Source: Paralithodes platypus
Lineage: Eukaryota > Arthropoda > Malacostraca > Decapoda > Lithodidae
NCBI GenBank assembly: GCA_032716605.1
Contig: CM064519.1
Coordinates: 20,500,148 to 20,564,147 of the forward strand
Direction of reading: 5' to 3'
DNA length: 64,000 nucleotides
Both the position numbers and the translations under genes were made by a program. Shown here piece after piece: positions 11,951-24,112 of the stretch. The notes under the pieces are model-generated. The model worked only from the letters and a program-made list of their open reading frames with translations, was not told the origin of the DNA and made no database searches. Each line of letters begins with the position of its first letter. Position 1 is the stretch's first letter.

Positions 11951-12845
11951 TCCACTCAGCATTCACCTTTATCTTATGTCCAGGCTGTCAAACGAGAGCC
12001 TATTCAAATTTTGTCCAAAAACAGCCCTTTTGTTTTAGTCATTAATATTATATATGTTAATTAAACAAACAATAGTCTTTACTATTCTTACATTGTCCCT
12101 TGGAACGAACGGACGAACAAAAGACTGATGTCTTGCTCCCCTAAATGGATGGCCATGGTAGGACATTCCTCCAGGTTTCTAAATGTGCCCCCATTGTCCA
12201 TTCCACAGTGCTATTCCCACTATGTGGATTAAGGCCTTTAGTACCTAAGGAACAGACCCAGAGCAGTTCCTCACCTGGACGGCACTTTTACCATTGTTTT
12301 GCTATTTTGCTTACCCCCTGCGAAGGCCCTGGCCAGACGCATGCCGGGCACAGGAGTGTTCTAAAAAGGGACCTACTGATTCACTTCTACAAAAGCTGAC
12401 TGACACCAAAGTGGTGGGAGATGGAGTCACCACATCCCTAAGCCAAAATAAGACATTCAAATTAGGTATTACTGAATAGTGTAGGGTGTAATGAGAATGT
12501 GGTTTTCTGCAAGAAAGCAAGAGTGCATGTATCTTCAGAGTAAGCTAGAATTATTCTTTGTGTAACTGGGGCACATAAAGAAAAGTCAGTAAAGGAGGAC
12601 ATGTGGTGAAACAGGAAGTTTAGCAATCGCTATACAGTAGTACAACTAAAGCTCTCCCCGGAGTACTGCCCTGACCTGCTGGTACCTACAACCTCTTTCT
12701 GTTGGCTTTTGGAAGAAATAAAAAGCCAAAACCACATAATTTCATATTATTTGTCTCGTTTTCCTTGTTATATTTATTAAGGTATTCCGACCAAAGTGTT
12801 CTGTTTGACTCCCAGCTTATGTCAACGTCAACACTCAATCTCCAC
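11951..12845. other. No gene recognised
   Basis: Contains an 84-codon plus frame at 12145-12399 with no recognisable domain, no supporting splice sites and a chance-like composition. Confidence 0.35.
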
Positions 12846-12849
12846 TTAA

Positions 12850-13163
12850 GGGGAGGTATTTAGTTTGTTCCCTAGACCTCCATCAAGCTTCAAATTACAC
12901 CCCCTTGAGTCCCTTTCAAGATCAATTTGTACATTTTTCGGTAGAAAAATGTCCCGGCCGCCGGTTCCTCTTAAATTACAGGCTCGCTATCGCTCGCCAG
13001 GATAAAATCGACACCTGAATTGCACGAAAGGTCTTAATATTGGGTGAAAGTTCTTAAAATCGCTAAACTAATGGGGCAAACGTTTTATAATATCAAAAGC
13101 AATGGGGCTAAACATCAGGGAGAAAGTGGTCAAGAAAAAAAATCCTCAAGTGGAGATCTCCCC
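12850..13163 (-). mobile_element. TTAA-MITE, reverse orientation
   Basis: Between TTAA at 12846-12849 and TTAA at 13164-13167. Ends are GGGGAGGT and GATCTCCCC. It contains 'ccctagacctccatcaagct', 'ggtagaaaaatgtcccggcc', 'ctcgctatcgctcgccagg' and the tandem 'ctaatggggc' words. Confidence 0.9.
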
Positions 13164-13167
13164 TTAA

Positions 13168-13754
13168 CTCTCACTCTCTTCCAAAAATTCAACACTCACG
13201 TTTCACTCATTACACTCACCAGTAATTACTCCGAAATAAATGTATGAGTGAACAATCTTTCTGTTCCTCTATATTACATTTACATCTTAATTTGAAGCTA
13301 ATCATTCGATACTCCCTTTACTCATTTCGTAGATGTTCCCCCTCATTCACTCAATAGCCATAATTTATATATACATCATTAACTCGTCCTATCATTCAAG
13401 AATTAGACCCTAATAATTAATTAATCTCTCTCTCTCTCGTAGCATACAAGGTACTCTAATTAATCCCTCACGCATTTCTCATCCTAGTAATTTCTCATTA
13501 TCATTCCCATTTTTACCTGCCAAACTCACTACACCGCTCTCTATTCCCTCAACCCTCGTACCCCAAAGCATCCCTAGCTGTCTCACTCAACTCGTTAACC
13601 ACTCACTTCATCACATCTATTTACTCAACATCAAATGCTTACAACCTTTTACTCACTATGCATACCCCTTCGCTTAACTCATCCTTCATACTCCAACTCA
13701 CCACTATCTGCCTGGCTACCTCACTCACATTTCCACAGCCATTCATATTCATTC
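13168..13754. other. CT-rich spacer without a gene
   Basis: Sequence rich in ACTCA and TCTC words, probably a strongly degraded array. No feature supported. Confidence 0.4.
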
Positions 13755-14307
13755 ACCCTTCATGCCTCACTCCCCACATTCACCAATAATGCCTCACTCC
13801 CCACATTCACCCTTCATGCCTCACTCCCCACATTCACCCTTCATGCCTCACTTCCCACATTCACCAATAATGCCTCACTCCCCACATTCACCCTTCATGC
13901 CTCACTCCCCACATTCACCAATAATGCCTCACTCCCCACATTCACCCTTCATGCCTCACTCCCCACATTCACCCTTCATGCCTCACTCCCCACATTCACC
14001 AATAATGCCTCACTCCCCACATTCACCCTTCATGCCTCACTCCCCACATTCACCAATAATGCCTCACTCCCCACATTCACCCTTCATGCACCCCCCACAT
14101 TCACCCTTCATGCCTCACTCCCCACATTCACCCTTCATGCCTCACTCCCCACATTCACCCTTCATGCCTCACTCCCCACATTCACCCTTCATGCCTCACT
14201 CCCCACATTCACCCTTCATGCCTCACTCCCCACATTCACCCTTCATGCCTCACTCCCCACATTCACCCTTCATGCCTCACTCCCCACATTCACCAATAAT
14301 GCCTCAC
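13755..14307. repeat. 27 bp tandem array with two alternating unit types
   Basis: About 20 units containing 'atgcctcactccccacattc'. Junctions are either 'acccttc' or 'accaata', and the two types are interspersed. The unit length is nine codons, so open frames of 216 and 306 codons (repeat peptide HASLPTFTL) cross the whole array. The low-complexity product and lack of any other gene signal argue against a protein. Confidence 0.96.
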
Positions 14308-14560
14308 AGCCACCATACACACGTCGTCTCTCCATTCACCACTTGCTCATGTTCACCACTCATAATGCCCACTTATTACACCAAACTCACACACATATAC
14401 TCACGATTCTGAAGCTCATATTCATTACCCACACCTCACAATCACTCTCACAATTACACCCCTCGAAACTGACTCACCTTCAATATCTTTGTAAACCTAG
14501 GCAATTTTCACAGATCATTTATCACAACAGCAATAAGTCAACAGACAAAAAGTGAAATAT

Positions 14561-14773
14561 TATAGTCTGTTCATTCTAGGTTGGGCAGAAATCCTAACTT
14601 CTAACCTCTGTAACTAAAAAAAGACAGAGTAATCGAGCTAAATTTTTCTACCAAATAGGAAGACTTGGCCAGGGAATAGGTGTGGAAATTGACAGCTCAT
14701 TTGCTCTATCCCTTTTTGAGTTACAGAGGTTAGAGGTTACGATTTCTGCCCAACCTAGAATGAACGGACTATA
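14561..14773. mobile_element. MITE-A, complete
   Basis: A 213 bp element bounded by TATA on both sides. The terminal inverted repeats are about 60 bp: left 'tatagtctgttcattctagg', right complement 'tatagtccgttcattctagg', both continuing through 'ttgggcagaaat' and 'ctaacctctgtaact'. It is non-coding. Relatives are at 44030-44244 and 46690-46894. Confidence 0.88.
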
Positions 14774-15258
<485 letters not shown>

Positions 15259-15268
15259 GCACACCAGC

Positions 15269-15517
15269 ACAAATCGTTGTCTAGCAAACCTCTGCAGGAA
15301 GGAGAACGTGGGATTCGTCGACACCTGGGACAATTTCTACTACGATGACTATTTGTTTTCGGATGATGGAGTTCATCTGAACCAGGTGGGAGCAGCGCGT
15401 TTTGGGCGTCTTCTCAACGATGCGGTGAAGGATTTTCGGAGAAGAAATCGACTCAGCACAGGACAACCAGGAAGGAGGACCGAAGACAGCGAGGACGGCA
15501 ATCTACAAAGGAATTAA
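15269..15517 (+). pseudogene. LINE-X ORF1, C-terminal esterase-like fragment
   Basis: Open from the truncated 5' end to TAA at 15515-15517. The frame reads NRCLANLCRKENVGFVDTWD and then DDGVHLNQVGAARFGRLL. The D-G-V-H-L-N block matches the Asp-His catalytic pair region of SGNH/GDSL hydrolases; an esterase domain in ORF1 is known in CR1 and L2 LINEs. The nucleophile-serine block is missing through 5' truncation, so this fragment cannot be functional. Confidence 0.7.
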
Positions 15518-15616
15518 ATACTAATACGTCAAGAACCGCGAATTTGGATAAAGCTCCACCAACACGACCCAAATTCAAAACCGTCAGGGATAACGACCCG
15601 AGGACCGAGGACAGCC

Positions 15617-18502
15617 ATGAATGTAAATGTAGATCCGACCAGAACCAAAAATTCGATGAAAGAACGATCTGCGAGTTCTAAAACCGCAACTTTAAAGGTT
15701 TTCTATGCAAACGCTCGTAGCATACGCAATAAATTTTCAGATTTAGAGGAACTAGTGTTTACAGAAAATTATGATGTGATTGGCATAACAGAATCTTGGC
15801 TCAATACACAAGATAGAGACTTTTTAGCAGAGTATTCACTTCCCGGTTATGTAATGTTTGAGAACAGCCGAATAAATAAAAATGGAGGGAGGTGGCGTTT
15901 TATTTTATATCAAAGAAAGTCTTAACCCGACCCTCGTGTCAAAACCTCAAATTGTGAACGTCGACACATCTTTTGTGCTAATAAAGAATAATAAAGGTAC
16001 AAAAATAATACTTGCGTTAATATACAGACCTCCAGCTCAATCAGTGCAAACTGACCGAGAAATTTACGAACAAATTGCAGATGTAAGTAACTCACAAGAT
16101 ACCGTAATTTTTGGCGACTTTAATTTACCTGTGACCAAGTGGGGCGATACTCTTACTTCACACTCCGGACATGACTTGTATACGAACTTGCAAGAGAGTT
16201 CGCTTTATCAATTTGTTCGAATGCCGACCCGTGGTAATAACGTTCTTGACATTGTACTTGCAACAAAAGAAGAATTGATAGAGAATTTGAATGTTGGTGA
16301 TGAATTCAGTAACAGCGACCATCGTACGATAACTTTCACTTTAAAGTTTACTAGTAACGAACCAAATAGTAGCATCGAAAAAGTCCCTAATTTCAAGAAA
16401 GCAAACTTCCATAAACTTAGAGCTATGTTTAAAGAAACTGACTGGAGCTTTTTAATTAACAATAACGACATAAATACATCCTGGAAGTTATTCGAAATCA
16501 CTTACCTAAAAGCAGTGCAAGACTGCATACCATCGAAAATATCCAGGCCATAATAATAAGCCCAAATGGTGGAATAAAGATATTTCAAACTGCCTGCTTG
16601 CTAAAAAATGTGCTAATGATAGATTAAAATCCTCACAAAATGACGAAGAACGGTGTGAAATTTGTAGAGCTACGACCGCAAAGCCAAAAAGTTAATTAAG
16701 CAAAGTAAAAAGACCTTAGAGTTACATATTGCGAATCAAAGTAAAACAAACCCGAAAGAATTCTATAGTTATATCAGAAAGAAAAAAGTAGTTACTTCAA
16801 CTGTTGGACCGTTAGTCGATGAAAAAGGAGAATACACCAAAGACGAAGTACAAATGAGTAATGCCCTCAATACCTTCTTTGCATCAGTTTTTACAACAGA
16901 AGACCTCAGTGATATCCCTACACCATCGCCGATTCAGATTGATAATTCAGATGTTCTAAGCAATATCACCGTTACAGAGAGAGAAGTATTGAATTGTTTA
17001 GATAAACTCAAGGTAAATAAAACGCCAGGACCTGATACAATCTCGCCTAGAGTTCTAAAGGAAGCTAAGAATGAGCTCTCCAAACCACTGACATTACTAT
17101 TCAATAAATCCTTGCAGTCTGGAACTATGCCTGATCAGTGGAAGCTAGCCAACGTAACACCGATATTCAAAAAAGGCAGCAAATCCCTACCCAGTAACTA
17201 TCGTCCAATTAGCTTAACCTCAGTTGTATGTAAAATGCTAGAAACGGTCATACGAGACAGACTCGTAAATCACTTGGAGGAAAATAACATACTTAAAGAT
17301 ACTCAACACGGCTTTCGTAAAAAAACGTTCCTGTTTAACAAACCTCTTAGACTTCTTCCACGATATCCTCAACCTCTACGATGAGAGTAAAGCTGTAGAT
17401 ATTATATACCTTGATTTTCAAAAGGCCTTTGACAAAGTTCCCCACAAACGTTTACTGCTAAAACTAAAAGCGCATGGAATACAAGACGGTGTGTTGAAAT
17501 GGATAGAAAATTGGCTCAGCAACAGAAAGCAAAGGGTAGTCATAAACGGTAAGGCATCTAAATGGACCAATGTAAGTAGCGGGGTACCCCAGGGATCGGT
17601 ACTAGGACCAATTCTCTTTCTAATTTACATCAACGACATAGATGAGGGTCTCACCTGCACAATCTCAAAATTTGCTGACGATACAAAAATTGCAAATAGC
17701 GTACTCTCAAAAGAACAAGTTGACGATATGCAACACAATCTAGATAAATTGTCATGTTGGGCCCAAATTTGGCAAATGAGTTTCAATGCGGATAAATGTA
17801 AAGTACTACATGTCGGATACCTAAATGAGAAAGCAAACTAACTATTCGATGAATGGCACTCAGCTTAAGAATGTAAACAGAGAAACTGATCTGGGAGTAA
17901 CAATATCGAGTAACCTAAAACCGAGTCAACAATGTTCAGAAGTTGTTAAGAAGGCAAACAAAATAATTGGCTTTATAGGCAGGTCATTTGAGCATAAATC
18001 CAAAGAAGTTATCCTAACCCTTTACAATTCCTTAGTCCGCCCTCTTCTGGAATACTGCGTTCAATCCTGGTGCCCTTATTACCAAAAAGATATAAACAAG
18101 CTAGAACGAGTTCAACGTAGAGTTACCAAAATGATACCTAGCCTAAAGAACAAACCATACGAAGAGCGTCTTAGAGAATTAAATCTATTTCCTTTAACCC
18201 AGCGCAGATTAAGAGGCGACTTAATTCAAGTGTTCAAAATCATCAAAGGCATCGACAATATGAACTGTAGTAAGTACTTCACTATCGACCAATCTAATTA
18301 CACGCGGGGAAACGGTTGCAAAATTATTGGTAAATCTTTTAACTCGCACAAATCTAAGAATTTCTTCTTCAATCGAGTTGTCAACTTGTGGAATGGGCTT
18401 CCCCGAGACGTTATAGACTGCAGCACCGTTGATTCATTTAAATTCCGCCTAGACAAATATCTCGCATCAAACCCGCGACTGACTGCGTTTGTAAATGAAT
18501 AA
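15617..18502 (+). pseudogene. LINE-X ORF2 (endonuclease/reverse transcriptase), frameshifted
   Basis: Domain order: AP-like endonuclease at about 15695-16370 with NARSIRNK, GITESWL, GDFNLP and SDHRTI; reverse transcriptase at about 16980-17800 with KTPGPD, NYRPISLTSV, YLDFQKAFDKVPH, GVPQGSVLGPILFL and an intact FADD; then a C-terminal region to 18502. The likely start is the ATG at 15617. Against LINE-X copy 2 there are at least six lesions: an indel near 15890; a 5-base loss near 16535 followed by stops; single-base insertions near 16652, 16673 and 17325 (the last in an A-run); and a 4-base gain near 17837. Catalytic residues remain while the frame is destroyed, indicating decay after insertion. 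Confidence 0.9.
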
Positions 18503-18709
18503 CTTTATCCTCCCCTCAGTTACTAACCCATATGTCCCCTACTAACTTCCTAGTCCTGCCACGTTAGTGGCAGGGCAGTAGTTCCCTTTCCAATGTTCCC
18601 TTACCCACTCTAAACCACTGTTTGGTCACTTGATCCTCAGTGTTTTGGAGGACAAGCAACCTAGAAGGGTCACTAGACCTGTTGTTGCTTGATTTCCTTT
18701 GTACTCCTT

Positions 18710-18712
<3 letters not shown>

Positions 18713-18778
<66 letters not shown>
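18713..18778. repeat. (TC)n, 3' flank of LINE-X copy 1
   Basis: TC tract of about 66 bases immediately after the 3' tail of LINE-X. Confidence 0.98.
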
Positions 18779-18781
<3 letters not shown>

Positions 18782-19600
18782 GGTTGGTCTAAAGTAAGCA
18801 CTGCAGGTACAAAGTTTGACCCCACAGCGACCACAGATTTTTGTGCAACATAACTTCTGTTTCCAATCATCCATGTCAACACACACACGCTAACACAACC
18901 ACCACACAAACACAAACATATATACTGTACATACATACACATCACTGAATTTACGTGACACTGATAGCTTAGATTTATACTAAAAAAAGGGAATATGATG
19001 TACGATTCGATTTAGGCAAACTCGGTCTGTAAACATACAAGACTACTAGTAATGCAAGTGCAAATAAAGGCAATTAAATAAATAAGGGAAACACGAATTA
19101 CATCGAGACTGGCAAAAGTGCATTCGAGTTAAGTTAGAAAGGCAATAGGGAATCAGTGGAATATGTAGCATTACCGAAAACAAAAATTACAAACCATATA
19201 ATAATAATAATAGTTCTTAACCCTTTCTCTGCGGGGTGTTTTGGGCTATTTAAGGCATATTCAGGCACTCCTGAATGATAAATCAAGCATCTGCATGAAA
19301 TGAACTGTATTCTGCCGAAAACTAGGCGAAAATAGCTTCAAAATGAGACCAGAACGGGCCTTGTACGTGGCCTGGTTCACCCGCAGTGGTGCCATAGAAA
19401 TGCGGGAAACCCGCTATTTGATAGCACTCGCTCGCTCGGCAACACTGTTGTGAGAGGCAGTGAGAGACCCGCGCGAGACACATTCTACCTCAGTGAGCTG
19501 CTCGCTGCTCTGAGGGTCGGAGGTGGGCCCCTCACACTCCCGCCCACTGACACTCAATTTCTACGTTTTTTACAGGCTTTTAAAGCCTGGAAATTGCTGT
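18779..19600. other. No gene recognised
   Basis: The last 400 bases are GC-richer. From about 19212 the segment starts 'ttaaccctttctctgcgg', similar to the outer end of the FB2 element at 32086. A 50-codon frame starting at GTG 19450 runs into the assembly gap, with no recognised domain. Confidence 0.35.
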
Positions 19601-19700
19601 NNNNNNNNNNNNNNNNNNNNNNNNNNNNNNNNNNNNNNNNNNNNNNNNNNNNNNNNNNNNNNNNNNNNNNNNNNNNNNNNNNNNNNNNNNNNNNNNNNNN
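19601..19700. other. Assembly gap (100 N)
   Basis: Exactly 100 undetermined bases, the conventional size for a gap of unknown length. Sequence order across this point is a scaffolding statement only. Confidence 0.99.
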
Positions 19701-20130
19701 ACGGACGGACCCTAAGTTGAGTGGTCAAGCCTGTAAGTCCTTGAATTATCTGGCACGGGTTGTCCTTTTCACAGGGGAAAGGTCCGTTTTTGTGTGTGTG
19801 TGTGGGGGGGGGGGGGGAGGTGAGGGGAGGGTATGGCCACCCTCATAAAGGGGAGTAAGACGTCTGGCAATAGACAAGAGAGAACTGTACATATTCTCTG
19901 AAACCGCTAGATCAAATCAGTTAACTATCGGAGATTTATTTGTTCTAACAAAGAGGGAGCAAACAAAAACAATAATATAACAACAAACAAATACAAAAGC
20001 ATTGACGGAAACATAGAAAGTGTAATAAATGTTGCTTTCTTTTCTGAGCTGTGGGTGTGTCGGGATTATTAATAGTAATATATCGTACATGTACTCTTCT
20101 GATTTTCCACACATCTCCACGAATACTACA

Positions 20131-20170
<40 letters not shown>

Positions 20171-20225
20171 ATAATAATAATAATAATGTTATTAATAAAT
20201 GTTGGGTAATTATATGACGGAGACA
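19701..20225. other. Spacer with G-run and (ACT)n
   Basis: Contains GT and G-run at 19791-19817, 'gacgtctggcaatagacaag' resembling the GGCAATAG dispersed repeat, and (ACT)n/(AAT)n at about 20123-20188. No gene. Confidence 0.6.
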
Positions 20226-21625
20226 CATTTTTTTTTTTTTTTTTTCTATGTGATTGAGGGAGGCAAAAGGCATAACTGCCTATAGCGAGTGCCTCCCCCA
20301 TAGTTGAAAGAGTGACAGGGCCAAAATCAAGGGACGTTCGAGCCAAAATGCCTGGACACACGGAGTTTGAAGCAATTTAAGTCATAGGAAGAGGGAAAGA
20401 CTGATTCTGGGAGAGAGTTCCAGAGCTCAGCTGTTGAGTAGAAGAAAGTTTGAGAGTAACGTTTCACTCTTGGGTTGGAGAGTTGCACAGAGTAGGGGTG
20501 GGATTGAGTTGCAAGACGGGTACCACGTGCCCTACGTAAAGGAGGTGGTATGCACTGGGATAGCTCTGAGGAACACTGATTATTATAGTAGCGATAGAAT
20601 AGCGAGAGATACAACATTGCGGGGGAAGGAGAGAGATTGCAGAGAGTTGGTGAGTGGACGGGAGTTAATGATACGAAAGGCCTTCCTTTCAACTTTGTCT
20701 AGGAGAGCGGTGTGAGAGGAACCTCCCCACACATGTGAACAATACTCACTACAAGGGCGCACTATGCCCCTGTACAGAGCAAGAAGCTGTGCAGGGGAAA
20801 AGAACCCCCTAAGGCGGTTGAGCACACCCAGCTTCTGGGAGGCTGCCTTAGCAAGACTGGTAATTGGTCCTTCCAAATGAGAGCAGAAGAAAAAGAGACA
20901 CCAAGAATATTGAGAGAAGATGAAGGTTGATTTTTGTATTGTTGAAGAATAAGGGATAGTCCGCTGGGAGATCCTGACAGGTAGATAGATGGAGAAATTG
21001 GGTTTTGGAAGCATTAAAGTTAACAAGGTTTTCTCTGCCCCAATTGGAAATAGTATTAGATCAAATTTAAGAGTTCTATGGCTTCATTACTTTTGTCGTT
21101 GAGGATATTGCTGGCTGGGGCGTTCTGAAAAACTAATGGAGAGTGCAAGGTTGAGGCGGCTGCGTATGAATGGATGGGAATTAAGGTACAGTTAAAGAGA
21201 TCATCTATAAAAATTAGAAAGAGAATAGGAGATAGGACAGAGCCCTGAGGAACACCGGAGTTTATAGGGTGAGGAAGTGAACAATGGCCGTCCACAACCG
21301 CGGCTATGGAACGGCCGGAAAGGAAATTAGAGACAAAGGCACAGATGGAGGGATAGAAACCGAAGGAGGTTAGTTTAGAAATTAAAGATTTATGCCAGAC
21401 TCTATCGAAGGCTTTCGATATGTCTAGTGCAATAGAAAAAGTCTCACCGAAGTCCCGAAAGGAGGATGACCAAGAGTTAGTAAGATATGAAAGAAGATCA
21501 CCAGTAGAGCGACCCTTAAGGAAGCCATACTGGCGATCTGAGAGCAGATTATGAGAAGAGAAATGCTTAAGAAATTTGGAAGCAAGAATAGTTTCAAAAA
21601 CTTTAGAAAGACAAGAGATAAGTCA
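20226..21625 (-). mobile_element. LINE-Y, 5'-truncated, poly-A tailed
   Basis: A minus-strand LINE. Its 3' end is the T-run at about 20228-20245 (poly-A on the element strand). A 3' UTR of about 90 bp is followed upstream by the ORF2 remnant. The 5' truncation lies at about 21610-21625, against a 25 bp tandem array. The poly-A tail and unrelated ORF2 separate it from LINE-X. Two more 3' UTR fragments and one 3' end occur in the window. Confidence 0.88.
20327..21618 (-). pseudogene. LINE-Y ORF2 reverse-transcriptase remnant
   Basis: On the minus strand, in order: SDRQYGFLKGRST, LDISKAFDRVWHKSLISKL, GVPQGSVLSPILFLIFIDDL, HSYAAASTLH, then a thumb/C-terminal part with LGVLNRLRGFFSPAQLL, LYRGIVRPCSEYCSHVWGG, NNQCSSELSQCIPPPLRRAR and a final TAELWNSLPESVF. 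The normal catalytic YADD is YAAA here (codons at 21155-21160 on the plus strand), so the polymerase would be dead even without the frameshifts near 21430, 21040 and 20640. Family: jockey-like or related poly-A LINE; exact clade not settled. Confidence 0.85.
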
Positions 21626-21785
21626 TCATCAAAATAGACTACAGTTATCATCATCAAAATAAGACTACAGTAATCATCATCAAAATAGACTACAGTTATC
21701 ATCATCAAAATAGACTACAGTAATCATCATCAAAATAGACTACAGTTATCATCATCAAAATAGACTACAGTAATCATCATCAAAA
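21615..21785. repeat. 25 bp tandem array
   Basis: About seven units built on 'catcatcaaaatagactaca' with alternating 'gttat' and 'gtaat' endings. It abuts the truncated 5' end of LINE-Y. Confidence 0.95.
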
Positions 21786-21835
21786 GGGAAAACAAATCTA
21801 TGTAACCTTCCTTGTGAAAACCTGCCATCCCATTT

Positions 21836-21965
21836 TGGCTCGAACATTCCTTGATTTTGGCTCTGTCACTCTTACAACTCTGGGGGAGGCACTCGTCACA
21901 GGCAGTTTTGCATTGTCTCCTTCATCCACATAGAATACAAATAAAACAATAATAAATAAAACCGT
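21836..21965 (+). mobile_element. LINE-Y-related 3' end fragment
   Basis: Shares 'ttggctcgaac', 'ccttgattttggc', 'gggggaggcactcg' and 'aggcagtttt' with the 3' ends at 20226 and 42330, but ends 'catccacatagaatacaaat' with an A/T-rich tail. It is a diverged subfamily, also seen on the minus strand at 45258-45330. Confidence 0.75.
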
Positions 21966-22039
21966 TCCCCCTCTACCCAAACCGTGGAGAGCGACCTTCC
22001 ATCACCTTACGTATTCCCTTTAACCCCCGTACAAACAGG

Positions 22040-22690
22040 CTGATCTGGGGCCCCCTTAACACGATCCCGCCGCCCTACACCAACACTACTACGCTAACAC
22101 CAACATCACCACCACCACCTTCACCATTACCATTACCACCACCACCACCACCTTCACCATTACCACCACCACCATTATTACCACCACCACCACCACCTTC
22201 CTCGCCTTCTGCAGCCCCCTTACCTCAACCCTGCCGCCCTACACCAACACTACTACGCTAACACCAACATTACCACCACCACCTTCACCATTACCATTAC
22301 CACCACCACCACCACCTTCACCATTACCACCACCACCACCTTCCTCGCCTTCTGCAGCCCCCTTACCTCAATCCTGCCGCCCTACACCAACACTACTACA
22401 CTAACACCAACATTACCACCACCACCACCTTCCTCGCCTTCTGCAGCCCCCTTACCTCAATCCTGCCGCCCTACACCAACACTACTACACTAACACCAAC
22501 ATTACCACCACCATTACCACCACCACCACCACCTTCACCATTACCACCACCACCACCACCTTCACCATTACCACCACCACCACCATCTTCCTCGTCTTCT
22601 GCAGCCCCCTTACCTCAATCCTGCCGCCCTACACCAACACTACTACGCTAACACCAACATTACCACCACCACCACCACCATCCTCGCCCC
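22040..22690. repeat. Higher-order (ACC)n array
   Basis: Five blocks start 'ccctacaccaacactacta' (near 22073, 22239, 22381, 22469 and 22629) and continue through variable (ACC)n/ATT runs into 'tcctcgccttctgcagcccc' and 'cttacctcaat'. Block length varies between about 88 and 166 bp through ACC copy number. Confidence 0.93.
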
Positions 22691-22735
22691 CTGTAACACC
22701 TAACACCCTATATCCAACCTTTTAACTGTTCACGT

Positions 22736-22738
<3 letters not shown>

Positions 22739-22778
<40 letters not shown>

Positions 22779-22920
22779 GAGTGAGTGAGAGTGAGAGTGA
22801 GAGAGAGAGTGAGAGAGAGTGAGGGAGGGAGAGAGAGAGAGAGTAAGAGTGAGTGAGTGAGTGAGTGAATGTGTGTGAAATAGACAGATATACAGACAGA
22901 CAGACAGAGAGAGAGAGAGA
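22739..22920. repeat. (GA)n / GAGT microsatellite
   Basis: GA repeats interrupted by GAGT and a CAGA stretch. Confidence 0.96.
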
Positions 22921-23035
22921 GGCGGGGATGAGGTTGGATCTCAACATTATCTTTACCACTTTTAATTAACTTGTACCTGTCGTTGGTTCTTTTCTTCAGA
23001 CCCTCCCTCCCTCCTTTCACTTCCTTTAATGATTA

Positions 23036-23385
23036 ACGAGTTTAGTTATTTTGTACCCCCTTCACCCTCATGCTTAGCTTTATTAATTTAGAGATTATAA
23101 GATGTTCGCCCCATTAGTTTGACGATTTTAAAATAGTTCGCCCCATTTCCTTGTCAATTTTAAGACTTTTCTTGTTATTGAGGTGTCATTTTTTTCTGGC
23201 AAGCGGTAGCGAGCTTGCAACTATGAGGAACCAGCCTTCGGCCGGTACAATTTTCTACCGAAAAATTTACAAATTTATCTCGATGGGAGGTCTAGGGGAC
23301 ATTTTATTTTAACCTTGATGGAGGTCTGGGGAGCAAATTAATAATGATTGGATAGTTTTTAAATTCTTCTCTACCCCCATTACTT
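23036..23385 (+). mobile_element. TTAA-MITE, diverged ends
   Basis: Contains the internal tandem words, 'tctggcaagcggtagcgagc', 'ccttcggccgg', 'ttttctaccgaaaaatttac' and 'gatggaggtctggggagca'. The left boundary is near the TTAA at 23033; the right C-run end is 'ctacccccatta'. Confidence 0.78.
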
Positions 23386-23589
23386 CAGGGAATGTATTCT
23401 TCGCTTCTCCTTCCTTTTACATATTTGTTCTTCTCCACTTTCTTCTCTTTCCCCTGTTTCCTGTGTCGCTCTTTGTTTGTTGTCTTCCTCTTCACATCAT
23501 GGGGGTTTATTTACTCACTTCTTCCATTGGGTTTGCTATGAGGATAACGGCTGTTTTTTGGGTCTCTATATTCAGTTATTCATATAATT

Positions 23590-23905
23590 TTTAGTTTCCT
23601 CGCTAGACCTCCATCAAACTTTAAAAATCACCCCCTAGACCCCCCTCAAGATAAATTTGTACATTTTTCGGTAGAAAAATGTCCCGGCCAGAGGCCGGTG
23701 CCTCTTAAAATTACTGGCTCGCTATCGCTCGCCAGGGAAAAATCGACACCATGGCAAAAGGCCTAAAAATTCACAACGGAATGGGGCGAAAAGTGTTATC
23801 GTCAAACTAATGGGTCGAACTTATCAAAAACTCAAAACTGATATGATAAACATGAAGGAGAAGTGAGGCCTGAAAAAAAAAATAAAACAGCCCATCTCCT
23901 GCTGT
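23590..23905 (-). mobile_element. TTAA-MITE, reverse orientation
   Basis: It opens 'gtttcctcgctagacctcca', has 'cggtagaaaaatgtcccggc', 'ggctcgctatcgctcgccag' and 'atcgacacc', and ends 'agcccatctcc'. It lies about 200 bp from an opposite-facing copy, the same head-to-head layout as 3350/3803. Confidence 0.85.
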
Positions 23906-24112
23906 TACACGAGCACATTTTACAGTAATTTTCGATGAGCAAGTTATATTCGTACTATTTTGAGGCTCTTTCATATTGGAATCGGGAGCTAGATCGAAGG
24001 TGTATTATGTCAGGTACTTAAATGTTGACGAAACTTTATTATTGAAGCGGCCAGCCAACAATTGCTCAAAACAAAATGACGGAAAAAACGCTCGTGTGAC
24101 ACCGCCTTTATT
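23906..24112. other. Possible further MITE remnant
   Basis: The end 'acgctcgtgtgacaccgcct' is similar in reverse complement to 'aggcggtatcacacac' at 56274-56290, a terminal sequence style found in MITEs. Weak evidence. Confidence 0.25.

Noticed and set aside
12145..12399. 84-codon frame as a possible gene
   Set aside because: No recognisable domain, start context, splice signals or compositional shift.
19450..19600. GC-rich 50-codon frame running into the gap
   Set aside because: Start is GTG, no domain is visible, and the sequence is cut by the assembly gap, so nothing can be supported.
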